A program made the translations under genes and the position numbers. From contig JAFXPO010000031.1 of NCBI GenBank assembly GCA_017527825.1, positions 1 through 64,000 of the forward strand: DNA of 64,000 bases. Direction: 5' to 3'. Position 1 is the stretch's first letter. Every line of letters starts with the position of its first letter. Shown one piece after another: positions 1 through 7,489 of the stretch. The notes below the pieces were generated by a model. It worked only from the letters and a program-made list of their open reading frames with translations, had not been told where the DNA came from and did not search any database. The DNA is from Oscillospiraceae bacterium (GTDB lineage Bacteria; Bacillota; Clostridia; Oscillospirales; Oscillospiraceae).

Positions 1-2298
1 CATCGCCTGAGCGCTCTGGTTCAGGATGTTGTTCTTCGTGTAGGTCATCATCTCTTCGGCGACGTCGGTGTCGCGGATCAGGGACTCGGCGTTCTGGATG
101 TTCTCGCGCTGGACACCGAGGTTGTTGATGGTGTGCTCAAGACGGTTCTGGAGAGCGCCGAGCGTACCACGGGTATCCGAGACGTTGTTGATCGCCTGCT
201 TGATCTTGTCGAGCGCTTCGGACGCGCCCTCCTGCGTGGAGATGTCCACGTCGCCTACGCCGATGGACTTGGAGTGCATGTCGCTGACGGAAACGGTCAG
301 CTTGTTGAAGGAGTCCGCGGTGTCGCCGATCTGGAGACTCAGACCGCCGGTGGTCTTCTGCATGATGTTGTCCACGTCGCGCATGACGACCTTGCCCGTG
401 GCGGCGTCATAGCTGTTGAGCACGCCGTTGTCGGTCAGGACGTTGGACAGGTTCTTCATGCTCTCCAGACCGTCCTTGCCGGCGAGGACGCGGACGTGAC
501 CGTCGCCGATCTTGGAGGAGCCGCTGGCGGCGAACTCGTAGGTCTTGCCGTTGACGGTGACGGTGTCGCCGGCGAGGATGTTCTTCGCCGCGCCGTCGGG
601 ATTCTTCAACTCGATCGCCTTGCCGTCGTTCACGCCGGCGGTGATCGTCGTAGCCACGGTGACGTCAACGGCAGCGCCGGCCGCCGCCTTCTGCATCGCG
701 AAGGTCGAGAACTGACCCACGGAGTTGTCCGTGCTCTTCGCGGTCAGCTGCACGCCGCTCGCGCCCTTGTCATCCACGTCAAACAGCTTGCTCAGATCGC
801 CGTCCGCCTTGATCGCGTCGGAGATCAGCTTGCTCTTGTCGGCGGCAGCGGAAACATCGGATGCGCCGGTCGAGAAGCTGATGGTCTTGGACTGGTTCTT
901 GCCCTCGGCGTCCACATAGCCGATGGTCATGTTATAGGTGGAACTCGCGGCAAGGTCACCGGTCGGCTGACCAATGACGGTCTTCTGCTTGGACGCCTCC
1001 TGATCGTGGACAGCAAGCGCGCTGGAGGAAACGGAAACCGCGCCGCCGCCCTGCGCCTCGCTGATCTGATCAAGGTTGGTGAAGCGAATGTTCCACTCGT
1101 TGTTGCCGGCGCCGGCGGTGCGCTGATCCAGCGTCACGTCATAACCGTCTTCCTTCAGACGGGTGGCAAGGTTCTTCATGGCGTCATTCGCAGTTGTTCC
1201 CTTTACCACGGCGGTTGCGCCGGCAGTGGTAACGGAATCGCCGGCAGCGGCAACAAACTCGTAGGTCTTGTCGCCAATGGAAATCGTGTCGCCCGCAGTG
1301 GGGGCGGTGCTGATGTTCAGCTGATAACCAGCGTCCATACCGGCGGTCTTGGTAATGCCCTTCTGACCGGTGGCAAGACCGGCGACGGCGGCGGCGGAGT
1401 TGGCGCCCTCGGCAAAAGCAACGCTGATGAGCTTCGCGCCGATCGCGCTGTCCTTGACCGTCAGCTTGAGATCGTTGGAGGTGGTGCCAGCGGCAGCCTG
1501 GAACGAGTCGCGGAACGCCTGCAGCGCTTCCTCTTGATTGACGCCCTCCGCCACGCTGAGTGTCAGACCGGTTTCGGTACCGTTCATGGAGTCTGCGACG
1601 CCCGCCATGGCGTTCAAATGGGTGCTGGTGCCCGCGGTTACATTGTCGGCATTGCCAACCAGGGTCAACTCATGCTCCTGACCGTTTTTGTCGGAGAAGT
1701 GAATCTTATACGCGCCGAATTGATCGTCTGTGACTGCGCCAACCGCAACCTGATAAGAGTCGCTGGTGGCGTTGACGAACTTGGTGTTCGCCACGATGGT
1801 GCCGCCGGAGAGCTTCTGCGTTGCCTTGATCGTCGAGAGCTGAACCTCGTTGTTGACCGCGTCCGTGGTCTCCGCCAGGGAGCCGTCGAGGAGCTTCAGA
1901 CCGTTGAAGTTGGTGGAATCGGCGATACGGTCGATTTCGTCCTTCAGAGCGGTGACTTCCTTTTGCAGCTGCTCGCGGTCCAGCTCGTTCTGATAGGTGC
2001 CGTTCGCGGACTGCTCCGCCAGGGTGGTCATACGGTTGAGCATATCGTGGACTTCGGTCAGCGCACCTTCAGCGGTCTGGATGAGGCTGATGCCGTCCTT
2101 GGAGTTCTTGGTCGCACCCTCGATACCGGTGATCTGGGCGCGCATCTTCTCGGAAATCGCGAGACCCGCGGCGTCGTCGCCGGCGCGGTTGATCTTGTAG
2201 CCGGAAGACAGCTTTTCAAGGTTCTTGCTGAGCTTGGTGTTGTTGGCGCTGAAGTTGCGATAGCTGTTCATCGCCGTAATGTTGTGCTGAATACGCAT
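1..2298 (-). CDS. Flagellin, large form (3' end off window)
   Basis: Structural subunit of the flagellar filament, exported by the flagellar type III apparatus. The N-terminus (MRIQHNITAMNSYRNF) and the C-terminal end visible here (LGVQRENIQNAESLIRDTDV ... NQSAQAM) are the conserved D0/D1 coiled-coil regions; about 20 residues are missing at the window edge. The ATG at 2298 is preferred over the in-frame ATG at 2304 because it sits 8 bases after AAGGAGG, while the upstream one is only 2 bases away. At 766 codons it is far longer than minimal flagellins of about 270 residues. The extra length is a central D2/D3 insertion containing two related modules (GDTISIGDKTYEF near residue 340 and GDTVTVNGKTYEF near residue 580). 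It is transcribed from a sigma-28 promoter. Confidence 0.96.
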   Translation of the reverse strand, partial: MRIQHNITAMNSYRNFSANNTKLSKNLEKLSSGYKINRAGDDAAGLAISEKMRAQITGIEGATKNSKDGISLIQTAEGALTEVHDMLNRMTTLAEQSANGTYQNELDREQLQKEVTALKDEIDRIADSTNFNGLKLLDGSLAETTDAVNNEVQLSTIKATQKLSGGTIVANTKFVNATSDSYQVAVGAVTDDQFGAYKIHFSDKNGQEHELTLVGNADNVTAGTSTHLNAMAGVADSMNGTETGLTLSVAEGVNQEEALQAFRDSFQAAAGTTSNDLKLTVKDSAIGAKLISVAFAEGANSAAAVAGLATGQKGITKTAGMDAGYQLNISTAPTAGDTISIGDKTYEFVAAAGDSVTTAGATAVVKGTTANDAMKNLATRLKEDGYDVTLDQRTAGAGNNEWNIRFTNLDQISEAQGGGAVSVSSSALAVHDQEASKQKTVIGQPTGDLAASSTYNMTIGYVDAEGKNQSKTISFSTGASDVSAAADKSKLISDAIKADGDLSKLFDVDDKGASGVQLTAKSTDNSVGQFSTFAMQKAAAGAAVDVTVATTITAGVNDGKAIELKNPDGAAKNILAGDTVTVNGKTYEFAASGSSKIGDGHVRVLAGKDGLESMKNLSNVLTDNGVLNSYDAATGKVVMRDVDNIMQKTTGGLSLQIGDTADSFNKLTVSVSDMHSKSIGVGDVDISTQEGASEALDKIKQAINNVSDTRGTLGALQNRLEHTINNLGVQRENIQNAESLIRDTDVAEEMMTYTKNNILNQSAQAM

Positions 2299-2324
2299 GT
2301 TCATATCCTCCTTAAATTTTGTCC

Positions 2325-2342
2325 CGGACGATCCTTCGTCCG
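2325..2342 (-). promoter_or_regulatory. Hairpin with AGGA loop in flagellin leader, possible CsrA site
   Basis: On the minus strand a perfect 7-bp stem (CGGACGA / TCGTCCG) presents the tetraloop AGGA, 26 bases before the flagellin start codon. CsrA family proteins bind GGA in hairpin loops, and in Bacillus the hag leader is a known CsrA target with a second site at the Shine-Dalgarno. Here the second GGA would be the AAGGAGG itself. Binding is inferred from structure only. Confidence 0.5.
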
Positions 2343-2369
2343 TGCGGTTAGTCGTTCGTTTCTGCTTCC

Positions 2370-2392
2370 CCCGACAGAGGGCCCTTGTCGGG
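2370..2392 (-). promoter_or_regulatory. Second leader stem-loop of flagellin mRNA
   Basis: A perfect 7-bp inverted repeat (CCCGACA / TGTCGGG) with a 9-base loop lies in the untranslated leader. Just upstream on the mRNA, GTGAAA (after +1) can pair with TTTCAC, enclosing small GCC/GGC stems. The leader of about 135 bases is therefore highly structured. I could not match it to a known riboswitch class. Confidence 0.4.
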
Positions 2393-2442
2393 AGGAGTGA
2401 AATCGGTCCGGCCGTGGCGTTTGCCTTTGGCTTTCACCAGTT

Positions 2443-2469
2443 ATATCGGACGCCCGCCCGGAAAATTAA
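2443..2469 (-). promoter_or_regulatory. Sigma-28 (SigD/FliA) promoter of flagellin
   Basis: On the minus strand TTAA, 15 bases, TCCGATAT, matching the flagellar sigma consensus TAAA-N15-GCCGATAA closely. The expected start of transcription near 2436 gives a leader of about 138 bases. Confidence 0.85.
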
Positions 2470-2492
2470 CCCTCAAATCGAAATTTTTTGGT

Positions 2493-2531
2493 CAAAAAAA
2501 TGAAGGAAACCGGCATAAATCGGTTTCCTTC
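2493..2531 (-). ncRNA. Putative very short terminated RNA from upstream sigma-28 promoter
   Basis: An 11-bp perfect stem (2502-2512 with 2521-2531, 8-base loop) followed on the minus strand by seven T (2494-2500) is a textbook intrinsic terminator. The sigma-28 promoter at 2538-2564 would start transcription at about 2531, so polymerase would meet the terminator at once and release an RNA of about 38 bases. It could be a small RNA, an attenuator ahead of flagellin, or the scar of a deleted sigma-28 gene. Confidence 0.4.
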
Positions 2532-2537
2532 CTAACT

Positions 2538-2564
2538 ATATCGGCGGTTTTCGAAAAAAATTAA
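2538..2564 (-). promoter_or_regulatory. Second, upstream sigma-28 promoter
   Basis: Minus-strand TTAA, exactly 15 bases, GCCGATAT: a better match to the flagellar sigma consensus than the flagellin promoter 95 bases downstream. No reading frame follows it before the terminator at 2502-2531. Confidence 0.75.
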
Positions 2565-2614
2565 TACCCCCGGAAAATTTATTTGCGGACGACGCATGGC
2601 AAGACGCCAAGCTC

Positions 2615-2643
2615 TTGCAAATCCGGCGAAGAGGGTATATAAC
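2615..2643 (+). promoter_or_regulatory. Vegetative promoter for the LtrA-like gene
   Basis: TTGCAA, 17 bases, TATAAC, 46 bases before the start codon. The region from 2580 to 2626 also has short inverted repeats (ATTTGC with GCAAAT; GCAAGA with TCTTGC). Confidence 0.6.
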
Positions 2644-2688
2644 ACGATACATCTTTGCCATTTCCTGATTCGAATAGGAGGGGTCCCC

Positions 2689-3828
2689 ATGCTGTCTTTT
2701 GGCGGCGAGAAAAAGGTCGAGTACCTTGAGTTGGTCTATGATCTCATTTTCGTCTATCTGGTCGGGCGCAGCAACGCCCTGCTGCACACCATGGAGGGCG
2801 GGTTCTTCACCGTGACCACATATCTCACCTACCTCACCGCCACGCTGGTGATTTTGCAGGTGTGGTATTTCAGCTCCCTGTTCATCAACCGCTACGGCAC
2901 CAACGGCGTCGCGGATCATGTGTGCCTTTTCATCAACATGTACCTGCTCTATTATCTGGCGGACGGAACGCGGCTGGAGGCGGGCTATTACGTCCGCTAC
3001 AACACGGCGTGGGGGCTGATTTTGCTCAACCTCGCGGTGCAGTACTTCCTGAAAATGCGCGTCAGCGGCGGGATGATGCCGTGGGAAAGCCGCCACATCA
3101 AGCATCACATCCGGCTGCTGCTCCTGCAATCCGCGCTGGTGTTTGCCGCCATTCCGATCTTCCTCAAAACGGGACTGATGCTCTCCTGGGCAACGCTGGT
3201 CGTCGGGTTTATTGCCGCCGCGCTCACCGCCCGCATCGACGGGCTTGTACCCGTCAACTTCGAGCATCTGACCGAGCGCGTCATGCTCTACATCGTGTTC
3301 ACCTTCGGCGAGATGGTGGTTGCCATCGCGGAGTACATCGAGAGCGGGTTTGCCCTGCATGGCGTTTATTTTTCCCTGATGGCTTTTCTCATCGTCGTCG
3401 CGCAGCTGCTCAGCTATGGCATCCTCTACAACCACATCATCGACCGGGAAATGCACACCACCGGCACCGTTTACATGCTTCTGCACATCGTGTTGGTGCT
3501 GGCGCTGAACAACATCACGGCGGCGTTGGAATTCATGCGCGAGCCGGAGGTCAATGACGTTGCGAAAAACGTGTTTCTGGTTGCGTCGTTCCTCGGCTAT
3601 CATATTTTTCTCTTTCTGATCGGTCTCTTTTCCCACGAGCGCTACCACGCGGGCATCCGCTCCGTCGCGGCGTTTGCTGCCGCCTCAGTGCTGTTCGCGC
3701 TGGCAATGGCGGCGTGCTATCGCAACAGCCGCGTCAGCATCGCGGTATCGGTGTTGTACGTCTACGCGGTGTTCGGCATGATTGCCCACCGCTGGCGGAC
3801 CGGAGACGGGCGGGAAACACACGAATAA
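2689..3828 (+). CDS. LtrA-family membrane protein
   Basis: A 379-residue polytopic membrane protein related to low-temperature-requirement A proteins. The N-terminal signature KKVEYLELVYDLIFVYLVGR matches the family's xELxFDLxFV region, and hydrophobic helices run through the whole length. The length agrees with the family (about 370-400). The ATG at 2689 follows an AGGAGGGG site at 2675-2683; in-frame codons back to 2596 overlap the promoter and are not counted. LtrA was named for cold growth in Listeria but its molecular function is unknown, so none is assigned. It is a single-gene unit ending at the hairpin at 3828-3859. Confidence 0.8.
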   Translation: MLSFGGEKKVEYLELVYDLIFVYLVGRSNALLHTMEGGFFTVTTYLTYLTATLVILQVWYFSSLFINRYGTNGVADHVCLFINMYLLYYLADGTRLEAGYYVRYNTAWGLILLNLAVQYFLKMRVSGGMMPWESRHIKHHIRLLLLQSALVFAAIPIFLKTGLMLSWATLVVGFIAAALTARIDGLVPVNFEHLTERVMLYIVFTFGEMVVAIAEYIESGFALHGVYFSLMAFLIVVAQLLSYGILYNHIIDREMHTTGTVYMLLHIVLVLALNNITAALEFMREPEVNDVAKNVFLVASFLGYHIFLFLIGLFSHERYHAGIRSVAAFAAASVLFALAMAACYRNSRVSIAVSVLYVYAVFGMIAHRWRTGDGRETHE

Positions 3829-3859
3829 AAAAGCACGGGACAGTTGTCCCGTGCTTTTT
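3828..3859. terminator. Bidirectional terminator between convergent genes
   Basis: An 11-bp stem AGCACGGGACA / TGTCCCGTGCT with a 2-base loop, flanked by A-runs on the left and T-runs on the right, serves both the LtrA-like gene and the cyclophilin gene. Confidence 0.85.
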
Positions 3860-3872
3860 ATTCGCGTGCTGT

Positions 3873-4544
3873 TCAGTCCGTAATGATAACGCTGGTCATG
3901 ACCGGCTGCTCCTCCCGTGGGATGCTGCCGTTGTTATCCACGGGTTTCGCGTCCTTCGCGATCTGCTCAACGATCTCGATGCCCTCTGTCACGCGCCCGA
4001 ACGCCGCGTACATGCCGTCGAGATAGGGCGCGTCATCCACCATGATGAAGAACTGGGAGCTTGCGCTGTCGTAGGGCGTTGCCCGCGCCATGGAGATCGT
4101 GCCCTTGGTGTGGGCGATGTTGTTCTCCACGCCGTTTGCCGCAAACTCGCCCTTGATGTGCTCGCTGGAGCCGCCGGTGCCGTTGCCCAGCGGGTCGCCG
4201 CCCTGAATCATAAAGCCGTCCATAATGCGGTGGAAGGTGAGTCCGTCATAGAAACCGTCCTGCGCCAGCTTGACAAAGTTCTCGACGGTGATCGGCGCGG
4301 TGTTCGCATCCAGCTCCAGTTTGATGGTACCGTAGTTCTCCACGGTGATCTCCGCGTGGCGCATTCCCTCCGCCGGCTCCGTGGCACTCTCTTCTGTTAC
4401 GGCAGGCTCCGCCGCTTGCTCCGTGGGCGCGTCGAGCGTTGCCGCGTCGGTGAACGTCGTCTCGTTTGTTTCCTTCGCGCCGCCGCACCCCGTCAGCAAC
4501 GCCAGCGTCAGTGCGCACGCGCATAGCAGGATTCTTTTTTTCAT
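3873..4544 (-). CDS. Cyclophilin-type peptidyl-prolyl isomerase, lipoprotein
   Basis: A 223-residue extracytoplasmic proline isomerase assisting protein folding outside the membrane. A lipoprotein signal (MKKRILLCACALTLALLTGC, lipid cysteine at 20) is followed by an acidic linker to about residue 60. The cyclophilin domain then runs to the end, with FHRIMDGFMIQGGDP and SSQFFIM carrying the conserved active-site Arg, Phe, Met and Gln. The start at 4544 has AAAGGAG at a good distance; the open frame continues upstream to 5012 but overlaps the divergent lipoprotein gene and its own promoter, so it is not coding. It is a single-gene unit. Confidence 0.93.
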   Translation of the reverse strand: MKKRILLCACALTLALLTGCGGAKETNETTFTDAATLDAPTEQAAEPAVTEESATEPAEGMRHAEITVENYGTIKLELDANTAPITVENFVKLAQDGFYDGLTFHRIMDGFMIQGGDPLGNGTGGSSEHIKGEFAANGVENNIAHTKGTISMARATPYDSASSQFFIMVDDAPYLDGMYAAFGRVTEGIEIVEQIAKDAKPVDNNGSIPREEQPVMTSVIITD

Positions 4545-4581
4545 GCTTTTCTCCTTTGATTGCTCCAGATGAATTGCGCGT

Positions 4582-4610
4582 ATTCTATCACAACTTCCCG
4601 TTTGTTGCAA
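4582..4610 (-). promoter_or_regulatory. Promoter of cyclophilin gene
   Basis: Minus-strand TTGCAA, 17 bases, TAGAAT, 37 bases before the start codon. A weaker TATACT at 4642-4647 may serve the divergent gene on the plus strand. Confidence 0.65.
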
Positions 4611-4707
4611 GGTAAGGCTTTTCTTTCCGATACGAAGGTGATATACTGTCTTTGAGATTGTACCCGGAGAGCATGCTGTTTCTGCAGCAGAGGGAGCGTG
4701 ATTCGCT

Positions 4708-6381
4708 GTGAAACCGATTGCGCCGCTTGCACTGCTCCTGGCAGCGCTTGTGCTGGCGGGCTGTTCCGCACAGGATGTTCCGCCGCAGGCGAATGGCGGC
4801 GCACAAGCGCAGGAAGGAGAGACAATGATGCAGCCTGTTGAAAACGCGACGCCAGCGCTGGACGGCGCGTGGGAGCCGGCGTTCTCCGTTGGTCCGCGGG
4901 TGGAAATCGACGGCCACACGCTCATTCGCCTCTGGCGCGGCGCACCGGTGCTGGAGACGGAGTTCGAGCTTGTGCCGGACGGCGAACGGCTCACGCTGAC
5001 ATTAACGGACAACGCGCTGCGCTACAGCGCATCGTCCGAGCCGTACGCCACGGTGAAGGAGTGCTGGTATGAAAACGGCGCTCTGACCTTTGTGGACGAT
5101 TATCCCATCAGCGGTGAGAGCACGGAAATCCTTGTCCCGACGACCAACGGCCGGTACGGAAACGTGACGGAGCTTGGCGGCGTGGAGCAGCTTCAAGGGA
5201 CGTGGGTCGAGGACGGCGGCGGATATACGCTGGTCTTTGAGGACGGCGTTATGCGCTATGGCTATGGTGATTCCGCCCCCAGTCAGGTAGAGATCAAGAT
5301 TGTGGAAAACAACAGCTCCGGGCAGCGGCGGATCATCGACGCGGACCCCTCGAAGCCGGACGGCGTGGGGATTTTTGGCACAATGGAATGGGAGGGGGAC
5401 ACCATCCGCACCTATCTTCCCATCACGGATACTGTACCTGAGCGGCTTGTGTTCCGCAAACTGCGACCTGCGGAGCTGATCCTGGATGTTGAGCCGGAGG
5501 ATCAGCCGGAGATCATCATTGTCCGGGAGACAGAGCCGGACGTGACCGGCGGCACGGATACGACCCTCGATCCGAGCATGCCGAGCGAGATCGTCTCCAC
5601 GCAGATGACGCTTTTCGATGTGACCTCGGTGCTGCCGGACGGCGCGGACGGGATCGGCTTTGTCTCCGCCTTCGCCGCGCCCGCCGGCAAGGGGTCGTTC
5701 CTGTTTCTTGAAACCGGCGATGACCGCGGTGAGCGCTCACAGACTTGGGCGTTGGTTCCGGAGGACGTGTTCCCCGCGCTCTCGGCGCTGACGGCGGCGT
5801 GCGATCTCGCCGCGAACAACGGCTACCATTCCGAGACCCACGGTTTACCGGAGAACTTCGGCGGGATCATTCGGATTCTGTACGCAAGCGGCGAGATGAT
5901 TTATGTCTCTGACAACCAGTCCCCGGTTCTCACCGCCGAGGCGGGCGAACAGATCGCGGCGTTCTTTGCCGGGCGGATGGGCGGCGAGCGCGTTCCTCTG
6001 CCCGACCCCGTGACGCTCCGCGCGATCCGCTTTGAGGAGACGCGGGATGACGGCGGTTTTACCCGCGCCGTGCTGACGATTTCGGAGGACGGCTCCGGGC
6101 AAGTTGAAAAGCAGTCGAGTTACAGTGACCCAACGGTGTATGAGACCTCGTCGGAGATGGACGCGGCGACCGTCGCGGCAATCCGGGAGCGCATAAACGC
6201 CTCCGGTATCCTCGCGTGGGCGGGGCTGCCGGACAACGGCATCCGTTTCAGCTGGGACAAGCAGATGACCTTTGTCTTTGCCGACGCAACGGAGATCACA
6301 GTACAGGAAGACCGGCTTTTGCCCGACCAGATTCACGGCGGCTTTTTTGACATCGAGCTGGAGATCGTGTCCAAGCGTTGA
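4708..6381 (+). CDS. Large lipoprotein of unknown function
   Basis: A 557-residue surface lipoprotein that I do not recognise. The lipobox is LAALVLAGC in the first 20 residues, followed by a Gln/Gly/Ala-rich linker. Two similar segments then follow, each opening with a G-x-W motif (DGAWEPAFSV near residue 51, LQGTWVEDGG near residue 162) and continuing as beta-rich sequence, which resembles the lipocalin-like repeats of some secreted proteins. After a Pro/Glu/Thr linker (about 250-300) a further beta-rich domain runs to the end, containing FSWDKQMTFVF. The start is GTG at 4708 with a weak purine-rich site. No enzyme motif was seen. It stands alone, diverging from the cyclophilin gene. Confidence 0.75.
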   Translation: MKPIAPLALLLAALVLAGCSAQDVPPQANGGAQAQEGETMMQPVENATPALDGAWEPAFSVGPRVEIDGHTLIRLWRGAPVLETEFELVPDGERLTLTLTDNALRYSASSEPYATVKECWYENGALTFVDDYPISGESTEILVPTTNGRYGNVTELGGVEQLQGTWVEDGGGYTLVFEDGVMRYGYGDSAPSQVEIKIVENNSSGQRRIIDADPSKPDGVGIFGTMEWEGDTIRTYLPITDTVPERLVFRKLRPAELILDVEPEDQPEIIIVRETEPDVTGGTDTTLDPSMPSEIVSTQMTLFDVTSVLPDGADGIGFVSAFAAPAGKGSFLFLETGDDRGERSQTWALVPEDVFPALSALTAACDLAANNGYHSETHGLPENFGGIIRILYASGEMIYVSDNQSPVLTAEAGEQIAAFFAGRMGGERVPLPDPVTLRAIRFEETRDDGGFTRAVLTISEDGSGQVEKQSSYSDPTVYETSSEMDAATVAAIRERINASGILAWAGLPDNGIRFSWDKQMTFVFADATEITVQEDRLLPDQIHGGFFDIELEIVSKR

Positions 6382-6409
6382 AGCCGGAGACGATCTCCAT
6401 TTCCCGCGG

Positions 6410-6560
6410 CTGATACTGATTTCAAATCAAAAGGATTGATTTGAAATCCCGCGTGCTTCGCACGCTCATGCCGCGCAAAGCGCGTCATGCCGTCTCATGC
6501 GATACCTACGCGCCTACGGCGCTATTAAAATGCTTTTCAAGCATTTTAATCAGGTATCAG
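6410..6560. repeat. Palindrome-rich intergenic element with terminal inverted repeats
   Basis: CTGATAC at 6410-6416 is repeated inverted as GTATCAG at 6554-6560. Between them lie consecutive hairpins: 12-bp stem 6419-6430/6436-6447, GCGTGC/GCACGC 6451-6465, CGCGC/GCGCG 6472-6484, GCGCC/GGCGC 6510-6522, and 12-bp stem 6524-6535/6539-6550. The whole would fold as a multi-branched cruciform. Its compactness and lack of a gene suggest a MITE- or REP-like mobile repeat. The open frame over it is not coding. Confidence 0.65.
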
Positions 6561-6576
6561 TATGAAAGCAAAGAAA

Positions 6577-6604
6577 AGAGAGCGCCGAAACGGCGCTCTC
6601 TTTT
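6577..6604. terminator. Terminator downstream of orphan lipoprotein gene
   Basis: An 11-bp stem AGAGAGCGCCG / CGGCGCTCTCT with an AAA loop, then TTT. A second, weaker stem (GCTATAAA / TTTATAGC, 6660-6694) lies closer to the convergent esterase gene. Confidence 0.75.
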
Positions 6605-6700
6605 CCTGTTTTCATTGCAGCCGCTGTGCTTGCGCATCGGCGCGTCTCATAACGAAATGCTATAAAGCGAAATCCTTCCACTTTTTATAGCGTTTCAGCA

Positions 6701-7468
6701 TCACAGCCGATCCTGAAAGATCCAGCGCAGCGCGTCGGGGAAGGTCGCGCGCCATGTGGCGGGGGAATGCGTGCCGCCGGGGATCACATGGAAGTTCAGC
6801 TTTGCCGCGTCCATCCCCCGCGCAAGCAGCTCGTCCCGCATCCGCAGGGCGCTGCGCATCGTGTCCTCCTTCGCGCTCATGCGCGTGGCATCCTCCGTGC
6901 CGATGTCCATGTAGCAGTATCGAAGCTGCTCAAAGCTTCCCTCCGTCGCCAGCAGCTCCGATAGCCAGAGATTGAATGCCGGACCGTGCAGCAGCAGCCG
7001 CCGGAACACGTCCCCGTGGCGCATTGCGCCGTACATGGCGTTGAGCGCCCCGGAGGACATGCCGCCGAGGGCGGTATCCTCCGCGACGGTGCATTCCTGC
7101 GCGTCCACCCAGGGTTTGAGATCGTCCAGCACCCAGGACAGCAGCGCCTCGCCGCGTCCGTGCACCACCGGCTCGAAGTCCGCGCCGCGGGTGTCAAACG
7201 CCTTCGTGAACGGCGCAAGCTCCGCCGTGCGCTGCCAGCGGTCTCCGGGCGGAACAATGCCGACCGCGAGGAATAGCGGCAGCGCGCCGGGGTGGGCGGC
7301 GTCGTACCCCGGCAGGTCGAAGCCCGCCGCGCCGTGCCGAAACAGCACATCCCCGTCGTAAAAATACAAAACGGGAAGCGCCCGCCCCTCCGCCCGCTCC
7401 GGGCGATAGACGCGAACGGTGACCTCCCGACCAAGCTGCGGGCTGGGAAGGCGGTGCTGTGTGACCAT
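6701..7468 (-). CDS. Alpha/beta-hydrolase esterase (esterase D / enterochelin-esterase type)
   Basis: A 255-residue cytoplasmic hydrolase with no signal peptide. The strand-rich core begins LPVLYFYDGDVLF, the nucleophile elbow is GGMSSGALNAM (Ser about 147), and a late GGTHSPATWR supplies the expected catalytic His. This pattern and length fit the putative esterase family that includes Fes and esterase D, acting on acyl esters; the substrate cannot be told. It is the last gene of a three-gene minus-strand run with TspO and the hybrid kinase, 21 bases after the TspO gene. Confidence 0.75.
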   Translation of the reverse strand: MVTQHRLPSPQLGREVTVRVYRPERAEGRALPVLYFYDGDVLFRHGAAGFDLPGYDAAHPGALPLFLAVGIVPPGDRWQRTAELAPFTKAFDTRGADFEPVVHGRGEALLSWVLDDLKPWVDAQECTVAEDTALGGMSSGALNAMYGAMRHGDVFRRLLLHGPAFNLWLSELLATEGSFEQLRYCYMDIGTEDATRMSAKEDTMRSALRMRDELLARGMDAAKLNFHVIPGGTHSPATWRATFPDALRWIFQDRL

Positions 7469-7489
7469 GGTGATTTGTCCTTTCTGTCG

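Noticed and set aside
133..2400. 755-codon open frame on the plus strand
   Set aside because: It is the antisense shadow of the flagellin gene, whose conserved ends and sigma-28 promoter settle the strand.
2301..2436. Flagellin leader as a c-di-GMP-I riboswitch
   Set aside because: It contains GGCAAACGCC-like sequence, but the paired P2/P3 helices with tetraloop and receptor could not be fitted.
3873..5012. Long version of the cyclophilin protein (379 residues)
   Set aside because: The extra N-terminus overlaps the divergent lipoprotein gene; the lipoprotein signal and ribosome site mark the start at 4544.
6441..6665. 74-codon frame over the palindromic element
   Set aside because: It is made of hairpin sequence and the following terminator, with no ribosome site.
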